Source of the DNA: Arcobacter sp.
Lineage (GTDB): Bacteria > Campylobacterota > Campylobacteria > Campylobacterales > Arcobacteraceae
DNA length: 20,060 bases
NCBI GenBank assembly: GCA_030635995.1
Contig: DAOVXU010000009.1
Span: forward strand, 1-20,060
Reading direction: 5' to 3'
Positions 7,145-14,376 of the stretch are shown here, piece by piece. Made by a program: the position numbers and the translations under genes. The notes under the pieces were generated by a model. The model made no database searches, was not told the DNA's origin, and saw nothing but the letters and a program-made list of their open reading frames with translations. Within the stretch, counting starts at the first letter, position 1. Each line of letters begins with the position of its first letter.

Positions 7145-7822
7145 ATGAATAAATCATTTATAAAAATTATATTAAGTGTTGGTATTTTAAGTATTGCTAC
7201 TACTGAATGTTTAGCAAATGAAATAAAAGATAAATCGGGAACTGTTTATAATACAGTTGTGTCGCCTTATACTGGTAAGGTATGGCTTGATAGGAATATA
7301 GGAGCTTCAAGAGTTTGTCTATCTCTTGATGATAAAGCTTGTTATGGAGACTATTTTCAATGGGGAAGAGGTGCAGATGGTCATGAAAAAGAAAAATCTC
7401 AATCAAAATCAACTTTATCTTCAAAAGATACTCCAACACATTCAAAATTCTTAAAAGCACCAGAATCTCCTTATGATTGGAGAGGTGGTCAAAATAGTGA
7501 TTTATGGCAAGAGATTGATGGTGCAAATAATCCATGCCCAACAAATTTTAGAATACCAACAATAGATGAACTAATGGCAGAAACAAAAAAACAAGAGTTA
7601 AAGAATAGTAAAGATGTTTATGAAAGTTTTTTAAAATTACCATCTGCTGGTTATAAAGATAGAAGTACTAGTTTTTTACATAAAAAAGGGATAAGAGGTA
7701 ATTTATGGTCAAGTTCAACGATAAATAAATATTCTGATTATCTACTTTTTAATTTGACTGAAATAAAAAGATATAGTGATAGTAGAGCAAATGGATTTGC
7801 AGTTCGTTGTATTAAAAATTAA
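7145..7822 (+). CDS. Secreted FISUMP/DUF1566-type domain protein
   Basis: I recognise the domain but not a function. The 225 residues start with a type I signal peptide (about 1-24, ending CLAN). A domain of the Fibrobacter succinogenes major paralogous (FISUMP, DUF1566-like) type follows. Hallmarks are GKVWLDRNIGASRVC (44-58), CYGDYFQWGRGADGH (66-80), the DWR and LWQ segments (111-122), NPCPTNFRIPT (129-139), LKLPSAGY (163-170), LWSSS (187-191) and RANGFAVRCIKN at the end. Four cysteines in the predicted mature protein (58, 66, 131, 222) could form two disulfides. C22 is not in a lipobox. Such proteins are usually present as many paralogs and are related to C-type-lectin-like folds, so surface binding is possible but unproven. 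The gene stands alone with its own promoter and a strong terminator. Confidence 0.8.
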   Translation: MNKSFIKIILSVGILSIATTECLANEIKDKSGTVYNTVVSPYTGKVWLDRNIGASRVCLSLDDKACYGDYFQWGRGADGHEKEKSQSKSTLSSKDTPTHSKFLKAPESPYDWRGGQNSDLWQEIDGANNPCPTNFRIPTIDELMAETKKQELKNSKDVYESFLKLPSAGYKDRSTSFLHKKGIRGNLWSSSTINKYSDYLLFNLTEIKRYSDSRANGFAVRCIKN

Positions 7823-7843
7823 ATTATTTGTGTTTAATAATTA

Positions 7844-7877
7844 AAAAAGGGCTAAGTTATAAAACTTAGCCCTTTTT
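7844..7877. terminator. Strong bidirectional terminator between the FISUMP gene and oorC
   Basis: A 15-bp perfect stem (7844-7858 with 7863-7877) has an ATAA loop and a GGGCTAAG core, with A-tract and T-tract flanks in both directions. It serves both convergent genes. Confidence 0.92.
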
Positions 7878-7893
7878 AGTTAAATGGTAGTTA

Positions 7894-8445
7894 CTATTTA
7901 GCAGCGTCTGAATATTTATAACCTAAAGCATAAGCTTGTTTGTTAATTTCATGTACTTTTGCAGGAACTTTAGAAAGCATAACTTGCTCTAAAAGATCTT
8001 TATCAATAGCATCAACAAAATTATTTGCAATTGCAAGAGCTACAACAGATTGAGTAATAACATTACCAACCTCTTCTTTTGCAATAGTAATAATAGGAAT
8101 TTCAACAATATTCCATCTTTTCTTGTCTTCTTCAGTAGCTTTTACAAGATTTGGCTCAATAATTATTGTTCCACCATCCCGTACACCATCTTTAAAAGAA
8201 TTATAACTTACTTGTGCAACAGATAACATAAAATCAATTTCACCATCATTTGCATATGGATAATAAATCTCTTCATCATCAAGAGTAATATCAACAACAG
8301 TTGGTCCACCTCTTACTTGTGATGTATATGTTGCAGTTTTAAGTCCATGTCCACCAGCTTTAATTTTTGCAGCTGCAAAAATTTCACCAGCAAGAAGAAC
8401 ACCTTGTCCACCAACACCTGTAAATCTCATTAGTTTTCTAGCCAT
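7894..8445 (-). CDS. oorC: 2-oxoglutarate:acceptor oxidoreductase gamma subunit OorC
   Basis: This is the gamma subunit of the four-subunit cytoplasmic KGOR, which converts 2-oxoglutarate plus CoA to succinyl-CoA and CO2 with reduction of ferredoxin or flavodoxin. The 183 residues begin MARKLMRFTGVGGQGVLLAG, with the GxGGQG motif of the POR gamma family. YTSQVRGGPT follows at about 40-49. An in-frame upstream start at 8538 would add 31 residues unlike the family and overlap oorB by 83 bases. The chosen ATG at 8445 has TAAGGAG at 8452-8458 and starts 10 bases after the oorB stop. It is the last gene of oorDABC. Confidence 0.93.
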   Translation of the reverse strand: MARKLMRFTGVGGQGVLLAGEIFAAAKIKAGGHGLKTATYTSQVRGGPTVVDITLDDEEIYYPYANDGEIDFMLSVAQVSYNSFKDGVRDGGTIIIEPNLVKATEEDKKRWNIVEIPIITIAKEEVGNVITQSVVALAIANNFVDAIDKDLLEQVMLSKVPAKVHEINKQAYALGYKYSDAAK

Positions 8446-8451
8446 TGTATT

Positions 8452-8458
8452 CTCCTTA
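8452..8458 (-). promoter_or_regulatory. Ribosome binding site deciding the oorC start
   Basis: TAAGGAG on the minus strand overlaps the oorB stop codon and lies six bases before the ATG at 8445, favouring that start over the ATG at 8538. Confidence 0.8.
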
Positions 8459-9313
8459 TATTTTTTTAGCAAAATCAGCTTGTGTGATTTTCGCTCTTTT
8501 ACCTTGATGTGCATCTTTAATATCTTGATACATATCACAGTATTCTCTTACTTCTGTATCTTGTTTTAATACACCTGTAGGAAGTAAATTTAATCTTTCC
8601 TCTTCACTCATTTTATCGTATTTAGTTTTTGCAACCGTAATAGAATCAATCCAAGCTAAATTATCCATAGCAGAAACCATTTTATTTTTTCTACCAAGGT
8701 TAATATGACAGTTTGATAAAACTTCCATAAAACTAAAACCTTTATGTTGAAAACCTTTGATTAAAAGTCTTTCAAGTTTTTTAGGGTCAAGCATAGTTTC
8801 TCTACCTACAAAAGAAGCACCAGAAGCAATAGCTAAATCACAAGCATTAAAAGTAGGGTCAATATTACCAGCTTTTTGAGTAACAGTCCACATACCTTGA
8901 GGAGTAGTAGGAGATGTTTGAGAATTTGTAAGACCATAAATAAAATTATTGATAAGAATAAAGTTAATATCTATATTTCTTCTACAACCATGAATTGTAT
9001 GATTTCCACCAATAGCAAGTGCATCACCATCACCAGCAACACAAATTACTTGTTTATCTGGATTTGCTAATTTTACACCAGTTGCATAAGCTATAGTCCT
9101 ACCATGAGTAGTATGAATTGTATTAAAATCTACATAAGAAGAAAATCTTCCTGAACACCCAATACCAGAGATAACACAAACTTCATCTTGAGACCATCCC
9201 ATTTTATCAATAGCTCTAATTGTAGCTTTAAGGATTACACCATCACCACATCCCCAACACCATAGTGTTGGCATTTTTTCTAGTCTTAAGTATTTATCGT
9301 AATTAAATGCCAT
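8456..9313 (-). CDS. oorB: 2-oxoglutarate:acceptor oxidoreductase beta subunit OorB
   Basis: This subunit binds thiamine diphosphate and an iron-sulfur cluster in KGOR. The 285 residues show WCWGCGDG (18-25) and IGCSG (51-55), so C19, C22 and C53 are likely cluster ligands. The thiamine-diphosphate/Mg motif is GDGDALAIGGNH (94-105) with the paired asparagines N122-N123 in INNFIYGLTNSQ. CWGCG in place of the more usual CPGCG matches my recollection of Campylobacter OorB. The start is one base after the oorA stop, which implies translational coupling. Confidence 0.95.
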   Translation of the reverse strand: MAFNYDKYLRLEKMPTLWCWGCGDGVILKATIRAIDKMGWSQDEVCVISGIGCSGRFSSYVDFNTIHTTHGRTIAYATGVKLANPDKQVICVAGDGDALAIGGNHTIHGCRRNIDINFILINNFIYGLTNSQTSPTTPQGMWTVTQKAGNIDPTFNACDLAIASGASFVGRETMLDPKKLERLLIKGFQHKGFSFMEVLSNCHINLGRKNKMVSAMDNLAWIDSITVAKTKYDKMSEEERLNLLPTGVLKQDTEVREYCDMYQDIKDAHQGKRAKITQADFAKKI

Positions 9314-9314
9314 T

Positions 9315-10466
9315 TTAGAATACCTCCTTAACTTTTGCTACAATTTCATGAGGTGAAATTGCTCTACCATTTACTTTATAAAGACCTTCTAAATCTAATC
9401 TACTTGAAACTCTTTCAATCTCTTCAGTATATTGTCTGATATTTAACTCAACACAAAGTACATTTTTAGTCATATCTGTAAAATGTTTAATTCTATCAGC
9501 AGGTGATGGCCAAATTGTAATTGGTCTAAATAAACCAGCTTTAATACCAGCTTTTCTTAAATGTCTAATAGCTTCTTTAGCTGCAAGTGAAACTGAACCA
9601 TAAGCAATGATTAATACTTCACCATCTTCACCATTAAAATCATCTAACATAAATTCTTCATTTAGTTCTATCTCATCTTGATGTGCTACAACTTTATCTT
9701 CTAATCTTTGGATTAGTTTTCTACATGTATTTATTTCCTCTGTTGGGAAACCATTTTTATCATGATGAAGCCCTGTGAAATGATATCTATAACCTTCAAA
9801 CATAGGGTTTAAAACAGCAGGATCTGTTGGACCACAATCATATGGAAAGTAATCTTTTGGATCTCCTGTAAATTTTTTTCTTGGAACAATTCCAGCTTTA
9901 ACTTCTTCAAGTGTTGGAAGCATAGCTTTACCATGCATATGACCTAATGTTTCATCAGTAAGTACAATAACTGGTTGCATAAATCTATCAGCTAGATTAA
10001 ATGCTCTTACCACTTCAGTATAACATTCAGCTAAAGAACCAGCACATAATGTGATTGATCTATAATCACCATGTGAAGGATTACTTGCTTGTTTGATATC
10101 ACCTTGTGAAACTCTTGTAGGAAGACCAGTAGATGGACCACCTCTCATTACATTTACAAGCACAAGAGGTGTTTCCGCCATTTGTGCAAGACCTAAGTTT
10201 TCAGCTTTTAGTGATACACCAGGACCTGATGTAGCAGTTAATGCTCTTACACCTGACATAGATGCACCAATAACACAACAAATTCCTGCTATCTCATCTT
10301 CCATCTGAATAGATGCTCCACCAGCCGCTGGTAAAAGATCAGATATAACATGCATAACTTCACTTGATGGTGTTAGTGGATATCCACCAAAAAACTCACA
10401 CCCAGCATCAACAGCTGCTATTGCTGATAATTTATTACCAGTAGATATTATTTCTCTAGTTGCCAT
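9315..10466 (-). CDS. oorA: 2-oxoglutarate:acceptor oxidoreductase alpha subunit OorA
   Basis: This is the catalytic alpha subunit of KGOR (PFOR superfamily domains I and II). The 383 residues show GGYPLTPSSE (27-36), the substrate/thiamine pocket segment QMEDEIAG (54-61), TSGPG (about 79-83), and RGGPSTGLPTRVSQGD (about 109-124). A C-terminal transketolase-like domain reads EVLIIAYGS and later VELNIRQYTEEI. AAGGAG precedes the ATG, 11 bases after the oorD stop. In this lineage the enzyme replaces 2-oxoglutarate dehydrogenase in the citric acid cycle. It is oxygen-sensitive in characterised members, which fits a microaerophile. Confidence 0.95.
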   Translation of the reverse strand: MATREIISTGNKLSAIAAVDAGCEFFGGYPLTPSSEVMHVISDLLPAAGGASIQMEDEIAGICCVIGASMSGVRALTATSGPGVSLKAENLGLAQMAETPLVLVNVMRGGPSTGLPTRVSQGDIKQASNPSHGDYRSITLCAGSLAECYTEVVRAFNLADRFMQPVIVLTDETLGHMHGKAMLPTLEEVKAGIVPRKKFTGDPKDYFPYDCGPTDPAVLNPMFEGYRYHFTGLHHDKNGFPTEEINTCRKLIQRLEDKVVAHQDEIELNEEFMLDDFNGEDGEVLIIAYGSVSLAAKEAIRHLRKAGIKAGLFRPITIWPSPADRIKHFTDMTKNVLCVELNIRQYTEEIERVSSRLDLEGLYKVNGRAISPHEIVAKVKEVF

Positions 10467-10477
10467 TCATATTCTCC

Positions 10478-10798
10478 TTAATAACCCGCAGGTAATCTAA
10501 AATTATTTTCAACGATAGCTGCTGCTCTCGTTTTTGATTCATCAGTTAACTTTGCGAATTTATGTTCAGATTTATCTGCTACAAAAATAGCAAAATCTGG
10601 ACAGATAAGTTCACAGTCATTACAACCTATACAATCATCACCAAATGCAACTTGAATCATAGTTCCAAGTACAGAATCTGGTGCTGGTCTCATTACAAGC
10701 ACACCTGCTGGACATGCTGCTACACATTTATCACAAGCTTTACAGTGGCTTTCTTTAATCCATACCAAAGTATTGGCTGGCGCTTCCATTAAAGACAT
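10478..10798 (-). CDS. oorD: 2-oxoglutarate:acceptor oxidoreductase delta subunit (ferredoxin) OorD
   Basis: This is the ferredoxin-like electron-transfer subunit of KGOR. The 106 residues carry two complete 4Fe-4S motifs, CKACDKCVAACP and CIGCNDCELICP, each CxxCxxCxxxCP. It is the first gene of the operon in transcription order D-A-B-C, as in Campylobacter jejuni. A longer in-frame version could begin at a TTG (10819). I prefer the ATG at 10798 because GAAGGGGA (complement of 10803-10810) sits at the right distance and would otherwise be coding. Confidence 0.92.
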   Translation of the reverse strand: MSLMEAPANTLVWIKESHCKACDKCVAACPAGVLVMRPAPDSVLGTMIQVAFGDDCIGCNDCELICPDFAIFVADKSEHKFAKLTDESKTRAAAIVENNFRLPAGY

Positions 10799-10802
10799 AT
10801 TT

Positions 10803-10810
10803 TCCCCTTC
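10803..10810 (-). promoter_or_regulatory. Ribosome binding site deciding the oorD start
   Basis: GAAGGGGA on the minus strand lies four bases before the ATG at 10798 and argues against the upstream TTG start. Confidence 0.75.
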
Positions 10811-10950
10811 ATTATTCAATTAATTTAAATAGAATATATTCTCATACATTACTAGTTATATGTTATCAAATAATCTTTAATACTATTTTTAATAAATAAG
10901 ATGAATTTATATTATTGACATATGATGTTACATTTTGAAGCAAAATAGGG
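10811..10950. promoter_or_regulatory. Divergent intergenic region, oorDABC and yqaA-like promoters
   Basis: This stretch must hold the oorDABC promoter on the minus strand. The best candidate I see is TATATT (complement of 10833-10838), inside the 12-base palindrome AGAATATATTCT (10831-10842), giving a leader of about 28 bases. This is weak evidence. No operator is recognised with confidence. Confidence 0.3.
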
Positions 10951-10956
10951 TATAAT
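10951..10956 (+). promoter_or_regulatory. TATAAT -10 box immediately before the yqaA-like gene
   Basis: A perfect TATAAT preceded by GGG. Its predicted start (about 10962-10963) falls on the ATG at 10962, so the transcript would have essentially no leader. The TTGACA at 10915-10920 is 30 bases upstream, too far to serve as its -35 box. Confidence 0.55.
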
Positions 10957-10961
10957 TTCAA

Positions 10962-11381
10962 ATGGAATATTTGTATATGTTTTTTAATTCTCTTGTTTCT
11001 GCTACTTTATTTCCCATGGGTAGTGAAGCTTTACTTATTTATAACCTTAATATTGAATTAAATGTATATTATTTATTATTTATTGCTACTTTTGGTAATA
11101 GTTTAGGTTCGATTTTAAATTATTGGATTGGTTTAAAAGGGGAGAGTTGTTTAGTAAGTAAAAGAATTATAGATGAGAAAAGATTATTTAAATCAAAATA
11201 CTATTTTGACAAATATGGTGGTTATAGTTTATTATTGTCTTGGGTACCTATTGTGGGTGATCCTCTTACTTTGATAGCTGGAGTCTTAAAGTATAATTTA
11301 AAAAAGTTTATAGTGATTATTGTATTGGCAAAATTTAGTAGATATTTATTTGTAACTATTGGATATTTTTTAATTGTATAA
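10962..11381 (+). CDS. yqaA: YqaA/DedA-family small membrane protein
   Basis: This is an inner-membrane protein of the DedA/SNARE-associated (VTT) superfamily, YqaA branch. E. coli YqaA is about 142 residues and this one is 139. Family marks are SATLFPMGSEALL (13-25), ATFGNSLGSILNYWIG (42-57), and YGGYSLLLSWVPIVGDPLTLIAG (85-107), which holds the conserved PxxGD-type re-entrant segment. A final hydrophobic helix lies at about 115-137. Larger relatives (DedA, TMEM41B) act as lipid transporters or scramblases; the role of YqaA itself is not established. The gene lies alone on the plus strand between sucCD and oorDABC. The alternative start M6 (10977) has a weak GGA upstream. The ATG at 10962 gives the better family N-terminus but would be nearly leaderless. 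Confidence 0.85.
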   Translation: MEYLYMFFNSLVSATLFPMGSEALLIYNLNIELNVYYLLFIATFGNSLGSILNYWIGLKGESCLVSKRIIDEKRLFKSKYYFDKYGGYSLLLSWVPIVGDPLTLIAGVLKYNLKKFIVIIVLAKFSRYLFVTIGYFLIV

Positions 11382-11385
11382 ATAA

Positions 11386-11421
11386 AAAAAAGCTCTTTGG
11401 TAAATACCAAGGAGCTTTTTT
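11386..11421. terminator. Bidirectional terminator between yqaA-like gene and sucD
   Basis: Arms 11386-11402 and 11405-11421 pair throughout with one T-G wobble. The core GCTCTTTGG/CCAAGGAGC is flanked by an A-tract and a T-tract, so it works for both convergent genes. Confidence 0.9.
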
Positions 11422-11439
11422 AATTAATATATGAAATAT

Positions 11440-12312
11440 TTATTTAGCTAAAACTTTAGCAATAGCTTTTCCAATATCAGCAGGAGATACTACAACTGTA
11501 ACACCAGCAGCTTCTAATGCTTCCATTTTTTCTTTTGCAGTTCCAGCACTTCCACTTACAATAGCACCTGCGTGACCCATAGTTTTACCTTTAGGTGCAG
11601 TTTGACCAGCGATAAATGCAACTACAGGTTTAGTAATTTGCTCTTTAATTAGTTTTGCAGCTTGAATCTCTAAATCTCCACCAATTTCACCAATCATAAC
11701 AATTGCTTCAGTTTGGGGATCTGCTTCAAACATTGGTAAAATTTGGTTATAAGAAAGACCAATAATAGGATCTCCACCAATACCAACAGCAGTAGAGATA
11801 CCATATCCCTCTTTAACTACTTGGTTTGCACCTTCATAAGTTAATGTACCAGATTTAGAAATTAAACCTACATTTCCTTTTTTGAAAATCATACCAGGAA
11901 GAATTCCAATTTTACACTCTTCAGCAGTGATAACACCTGGACAGTTTGGTCCAAGTGTTTTCATACCATGTTTATTTGCATGAGCTTTAGCCATTTGCAT
12001 ATCTTTTACAGGCGCTCCTTCAGTGATAATTACAGCAAGTTCAATTCCAGCTTCAGCAGCTTCCATTACAGCATCACCAACAAATGCAGGTGGTACAAAT
12101 ATCATAGATACTGTTGCTCCTGTTGTTGAAACAGCATCAGCAACTGTATTAAATACAGGTTGTCCTAAATGTGTTTGACCACCTTTATTTGGTGTAACAC
12201 CACCAACGATGTTTGTTCCATAAGCGATACATTGTTCAGCGTGAAAAGTTCCCTCTTTACCTGTAAAACCTTGAACGATTACTTTTGAATCTTTATTTAC
12301 TAGTATTGACAT
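11440..12312 (-). CDS. sucD: Succinyl-CoA synthetase alpha subunit SucD
   Basis: SucD is the CoA-binding and phosphohistidine-carrying subunit of succinate-CoA ligase (ADP-forming), which interconverts succinyl-CoA and succinate with ATP formation. The 290 residues are standard length. The CoA-binding segment GFTGKEGTFH is at 15-24, LGPNCPGVI at about 120-128, and the active-site histidine H247 lies in GHAGAIVSG. The ATG directly follows the sucC stop codon with no gap. AAAGGA in the end of sucC is the ribosome site, so translation is coupled. Confidence 0.97.
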   Translation of the reverse strand: MSILVNKDSKVIVQGFTGKEGTFHAEQCIAYGTNIVGGVTPNKGGQTHLGQPVFNTVADAVSTTGATVSMIFVPPAFVGDAVMEAAEAGIELAVIITEGAPVKDMQMAKAHANKHGMKTLGPNCPGVITAEECKIGILPGMIFKKGNVGLISKSGTLTYEGANQVVKEGYGISTAVGIGGDPIIGLSYNQILPMFEADPQTEAIVMIGEIGGDLEIQAAKLIKEQITKPVVAFIAGQTAPKGKTMGHAGAIVSGSAGTAKEKMEALEAAGVTVVVSPADIGKAIAKVLAK

Positions 12313-13500
12313 TTATTTTCCTTTACCATTAAATTCGGCAGCTGCTTTTACAGCTTTTGCTGCACCATCACCTAAATCATCACCAACAATTAAGTTAGAG
12401 ATATTAGCATTCTTTAAAATTTCAGCAGCTTCTGGTGCATTTGTACCATCAAGTCTTACGATTACTGGTACATTTACATCAGTTATCTTTGTAGCTTCAA
12501 TAATACCATTTGCAATTCTATCACATCTTACAATTCCACCAAAGATATTTACAAAAATAGCTTTTACATTTGGATTTTTAAGAATAATTTCAAAACCTTT
12601 TGCAACTGTTTCAGCATTTGCTGAACCACCAACATCAAGGAAGTTTGCAGGTGTTCCACCCATGTGGTTAATTGTATCCATAGTACCCATCGCAAGACCA
12701 GCACCATTTACCATACAACCAATTTCACCATCAAGAGCAACATAAGACAGTCCATATTTAGCAGCTTCAACTTCATCAGCATCTTCTTCTGTTAAATCTC
12801 TCATAGCAGCAATTTCAGGTTGTCTACCTAAAGCAGAGTTATCAAATCCCATTTTTCCATCAAGTGCCAAAAATTCTCCAGACCCTGTTTTTACAAGTGG
12901 ATTAATTTCAATCATCTCTGCATCATTTTCCATATAAAGTTTAAATAGTTTTTGTGCAAATTGAATAATATTTTTTTGTTCAACTTTATCGGAAATTCCT
13001 AAACCAAATGCAAGTTGTCTTCCGTGAAAACCTTGAAAACCAATAGCAGGATCAACAGGAATTGTTACAATTTTTTCTGGTGTATTTTCAGCAACATCTT
13101 CAATGTTCATTCCACCTTCTGTTGAAGCCATAATTAAAGGCATCTCTAATTTTCTATCTAAAACAACAGATAAATATAATTCAGATTGGATATCAGCACC
13201 ATCTTCAATATAAAGTTTTTGTACTAATTTACCTGCAGCGTCAGTTTGATGAGTAACTAAAGTCATACCTAAAATTTCATCAGATAATTCTCTAACTTCT
13301 TCAAGTGATTTAGCTAATTTAACTCCACCACCAAGTCCTCTTCCACCTGCGTGAATTTGAGCTTTAACAACCCAAATTGGACCACCAAGTTCTTTTGCTG
13401 CTTCAACAGCTGCATCTACAGATTCAACCATTATACCTTTTGGTGTTGGTACACCATATTTTGCAAATACTTGTTTTGCTTGATATTCATGAATATTCAT
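12313..13500 (-). CDS. sucC: Succinyl-CoA synthetase beta subunit SucC
   Basis: SucC is the ATP-grasp, nucleotide-binding subunit of succinate-CoA ligase. The 395 residues compare with about 388 in E. coli. It begins MNIHEYQAKQVFAKYGVP, with the glycine-rich AGGRGLGGGVKLAKS at about 51-65, EINPLV near 197-202 and the NIFGGIVRCDRIANG ligase-domain signature near 318-332. AAAAGGAA precedes the ATG. It heads the sucCD operon behind a TATAAT-type promoter. Its product uses the succinyl-CoA made by OorDABC. Confidence 0.97.
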   Translation of the reverse strand: MNIHEYQAKQVFAKYGVPTPKGIMVESVDAAVEAAKELGGPIWVVKAQIHAGGRGLGGGVKLAKSLEEVRELSDEILGMTLVTHQTDAAGKLVQKLYIEDGADIQSELYLSVVLDRKLEMPLIMASTEGGMNIEDVAENTPEKIVTIPVDPAIGFQGFHGRQLAFGLGISDKVEQKNIIQFAQKLFKLYMENDAEMIEINPLVKTGSGEFLALDGKMGFDNSALGRQPEIAAMRDLTEEDADEVEAAKYGLSYVALDGEIGCMVNGAGLAMGTMDTINHMGGTPANFLDVGGSANAETVAKGFEIILKNPNVKAIFVNIFGGIVRCDRIANGIIEATKITDVNVPVIVRLDGTNAPEAAEILKNANISNLIVGDDLGDGAAKAVKAAAEFNGKGK

Positions 13501-13532
13501 ATATATTTCCTTTTAAAATTAGAATTTGAATT

Positions 13533-13538
13533 ATTATA
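13533..13538 (-). promoter_or_regulatory. sucCD promoter -10 box
   Basis: The minus strand reads a perfect TATAAT, preceded by AGT. The predicted start near 13526 gives a 25-base leader. No -35 box is seen. Confidence 0.55.
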
Positions 13539-13602
13539 ACTATTTAGTGTTTATACTTTTTAACATTATTCTATAATTTTTTTATTTACGATGAATCGTT
13601 AC

Positions 13603-13620
13603 AAAAGGTATCATCCTTTT
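13603..13620 (-). terminator. Weak hairpin after the exonuclease gene
   Basis: A 6-bp AAAAGG/CCTTTT stem with a six-base loop, three bases past the stop codon at 13624. It is short with only a brief T-run, so termination here is uncertain. Confidence 0.3.
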
Positions 13621-13623
13621 ATC

Positions 13624-14364
13624 TTATCCTAAGACCTTATCAAGTGTATATTTCATATCTTCATCAAGATCTTTCATATTTGATCTCATCCAGTTAAGAT
13701 ATCCAGAATCTTCCCTCGCGATTTCCGCTATATCTCGACCTTTATGTTTTCCAAATTTAAAAGTTTGAATCATTACAGGTGTTTTTGTAAGCTCTGCTAG
13801 TTTTTGCATAGGGTTATAGTCTGGATATTCTTCCATAACTCTTTTTACTAGTTTACTTAAAAATAATTTCATCACTAAAACATCACCAATAGCATCGTGT
13901 GCTTTTATTGTTATATTTAAATCATCTGCTTCTTTTTGTTCTGTTTTATAAAGTTCTAAAGCATATCTTAAATACTGTAATCTATGGTATGGCATATCTT
14001 TATAAAGATGTTTTGCACATCTTAAAGTATCTATTAATGTATATTGATTTACAAATCCATCTTTTTGTAACATCCCTAAATCAAAATTTATATTATGTGC
14101 TATTAGATAGTTTGATTCATTGTTATATTCTTGAAGTTTACCATATGCTTGTGTTTGTATAAATGGTGCTTTATCTACAAGTTGAGATGGTACAATATTA
14201 TGTACCTCCATAGCTTCTATTTTTATCTCAATATCTGTTGAACAGATCTCATCATAAATTTCAATATTATCTTTACTATGAACTATCATAGCTCCTATTT
14301 GGATTATTTTATCTTCTTCTTGATTTCCTGTTGTTTCTGTATCAAATAATATATATTTTGCCAT
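13624..14364 (-). CDS. DEDDh 3'-5' exonuclease with C-terminal DUF3820-like module
   Basis: This is a predicted 3'-5' exonuclease of the DnaQ/exonuclease X type, cytoplasmic. The 246 residues contain all DEDDh motifs: DTETTG at 8-13 (D8, E10), AHNINFD at 89-95 (D95) and HDAIGD at 156-161 (H156, D161). The tail contains FKFGKHKGRDIAEIA (202-216), a GKHKG module resembling DUF3820 that often accompanies such nucleases. I chose the ATG at 14364, giving MAKYILFDTETTG, because AAAAGGG (14370-14376) precedes it and the upstream ATG at 14400 would overlap the previous gene and add only a lysine-rich tail. It is the last gene of the dnaB operon. Repair or DNA/RNA end trimming is likely, but the substrate is unknown. 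Confidence 0.85.
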   Translation of the reverse strand: MAKYILFDTETTGNQEEDKIIQIGAMIVHSKDNIEIYDEICSTDIEIKIEAMEVHNIVPSQLVDKAPFIQTQAYGKLQEYNNESNYLIAHNINFDLGMLQKDGFVNQYTLIDTLRCAKHLYKDMPYHRLQYLRYALELYKTEQKEADDLNITIKAHDAIGDVLVMKLFLSKLVKRVMEEYPDYNPMQKLAELTKTPVMIQTFKFGKHKGRDIAEIAREDSGYLNWMRSNMKDLDEDMKYTLDKVLG

Positions 14365-14369
14365 TTTTA

Positions 14370-14376
14370 CCCTTTT
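14370..14376 (-). promoter_or_regulatory. Ribosome binding site deciding the exonuclease start
   Basis: AAAAGGG on the minus strand, five bases before the ATG at 14364, overlaps the stop codon of the upstream PAS/GGDEF-like gene. Confidence 0.7.

Noticed and set aside
7200..7544. 114-residue minus-strand frame inside the FISUMP-domain gene
   Set aside because: It is a shadow of the plus-strand gene, with His/Leu/Tyr-rich low-complexity sequence and no family resemblance.
8446..8538. N-terminal extension of OorC by 31 residues
   Set aside because: The extension overlaps oorB, resembles no KGOR gamma subunit, and the ATG at 8445 has a good ribosome site.
10799..10819. TTG start for oorD adding seven residues
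   Set aside because: The added codons include the GAAGGGGA ribosome site for the ATG at 10798.
10831..10842. 12-base palindrome AGAATATATTCT as an operator of oorDABC
   Set aside because: Short, nearly pure A/T palindromes are expected by chance in this DNA, and no known regulator motif matches.
10915..10920. TTGACA as a -35 box for the yqaA-like gene
   Set aside because: The spacing to TATAAT is 30 bases, far beyond the usual 16-18.
13588..13599. Small hairpin ACGA-TGAA-TCGT as a terminator
   Set aside because: Only four base pairs and no T-tract on either strand.
13899..14162. 87-residue plus-strand frame inside the exonuclease gene
   Set aside because: Antisense shadow; composition reflects the complement of a well-supported gene.
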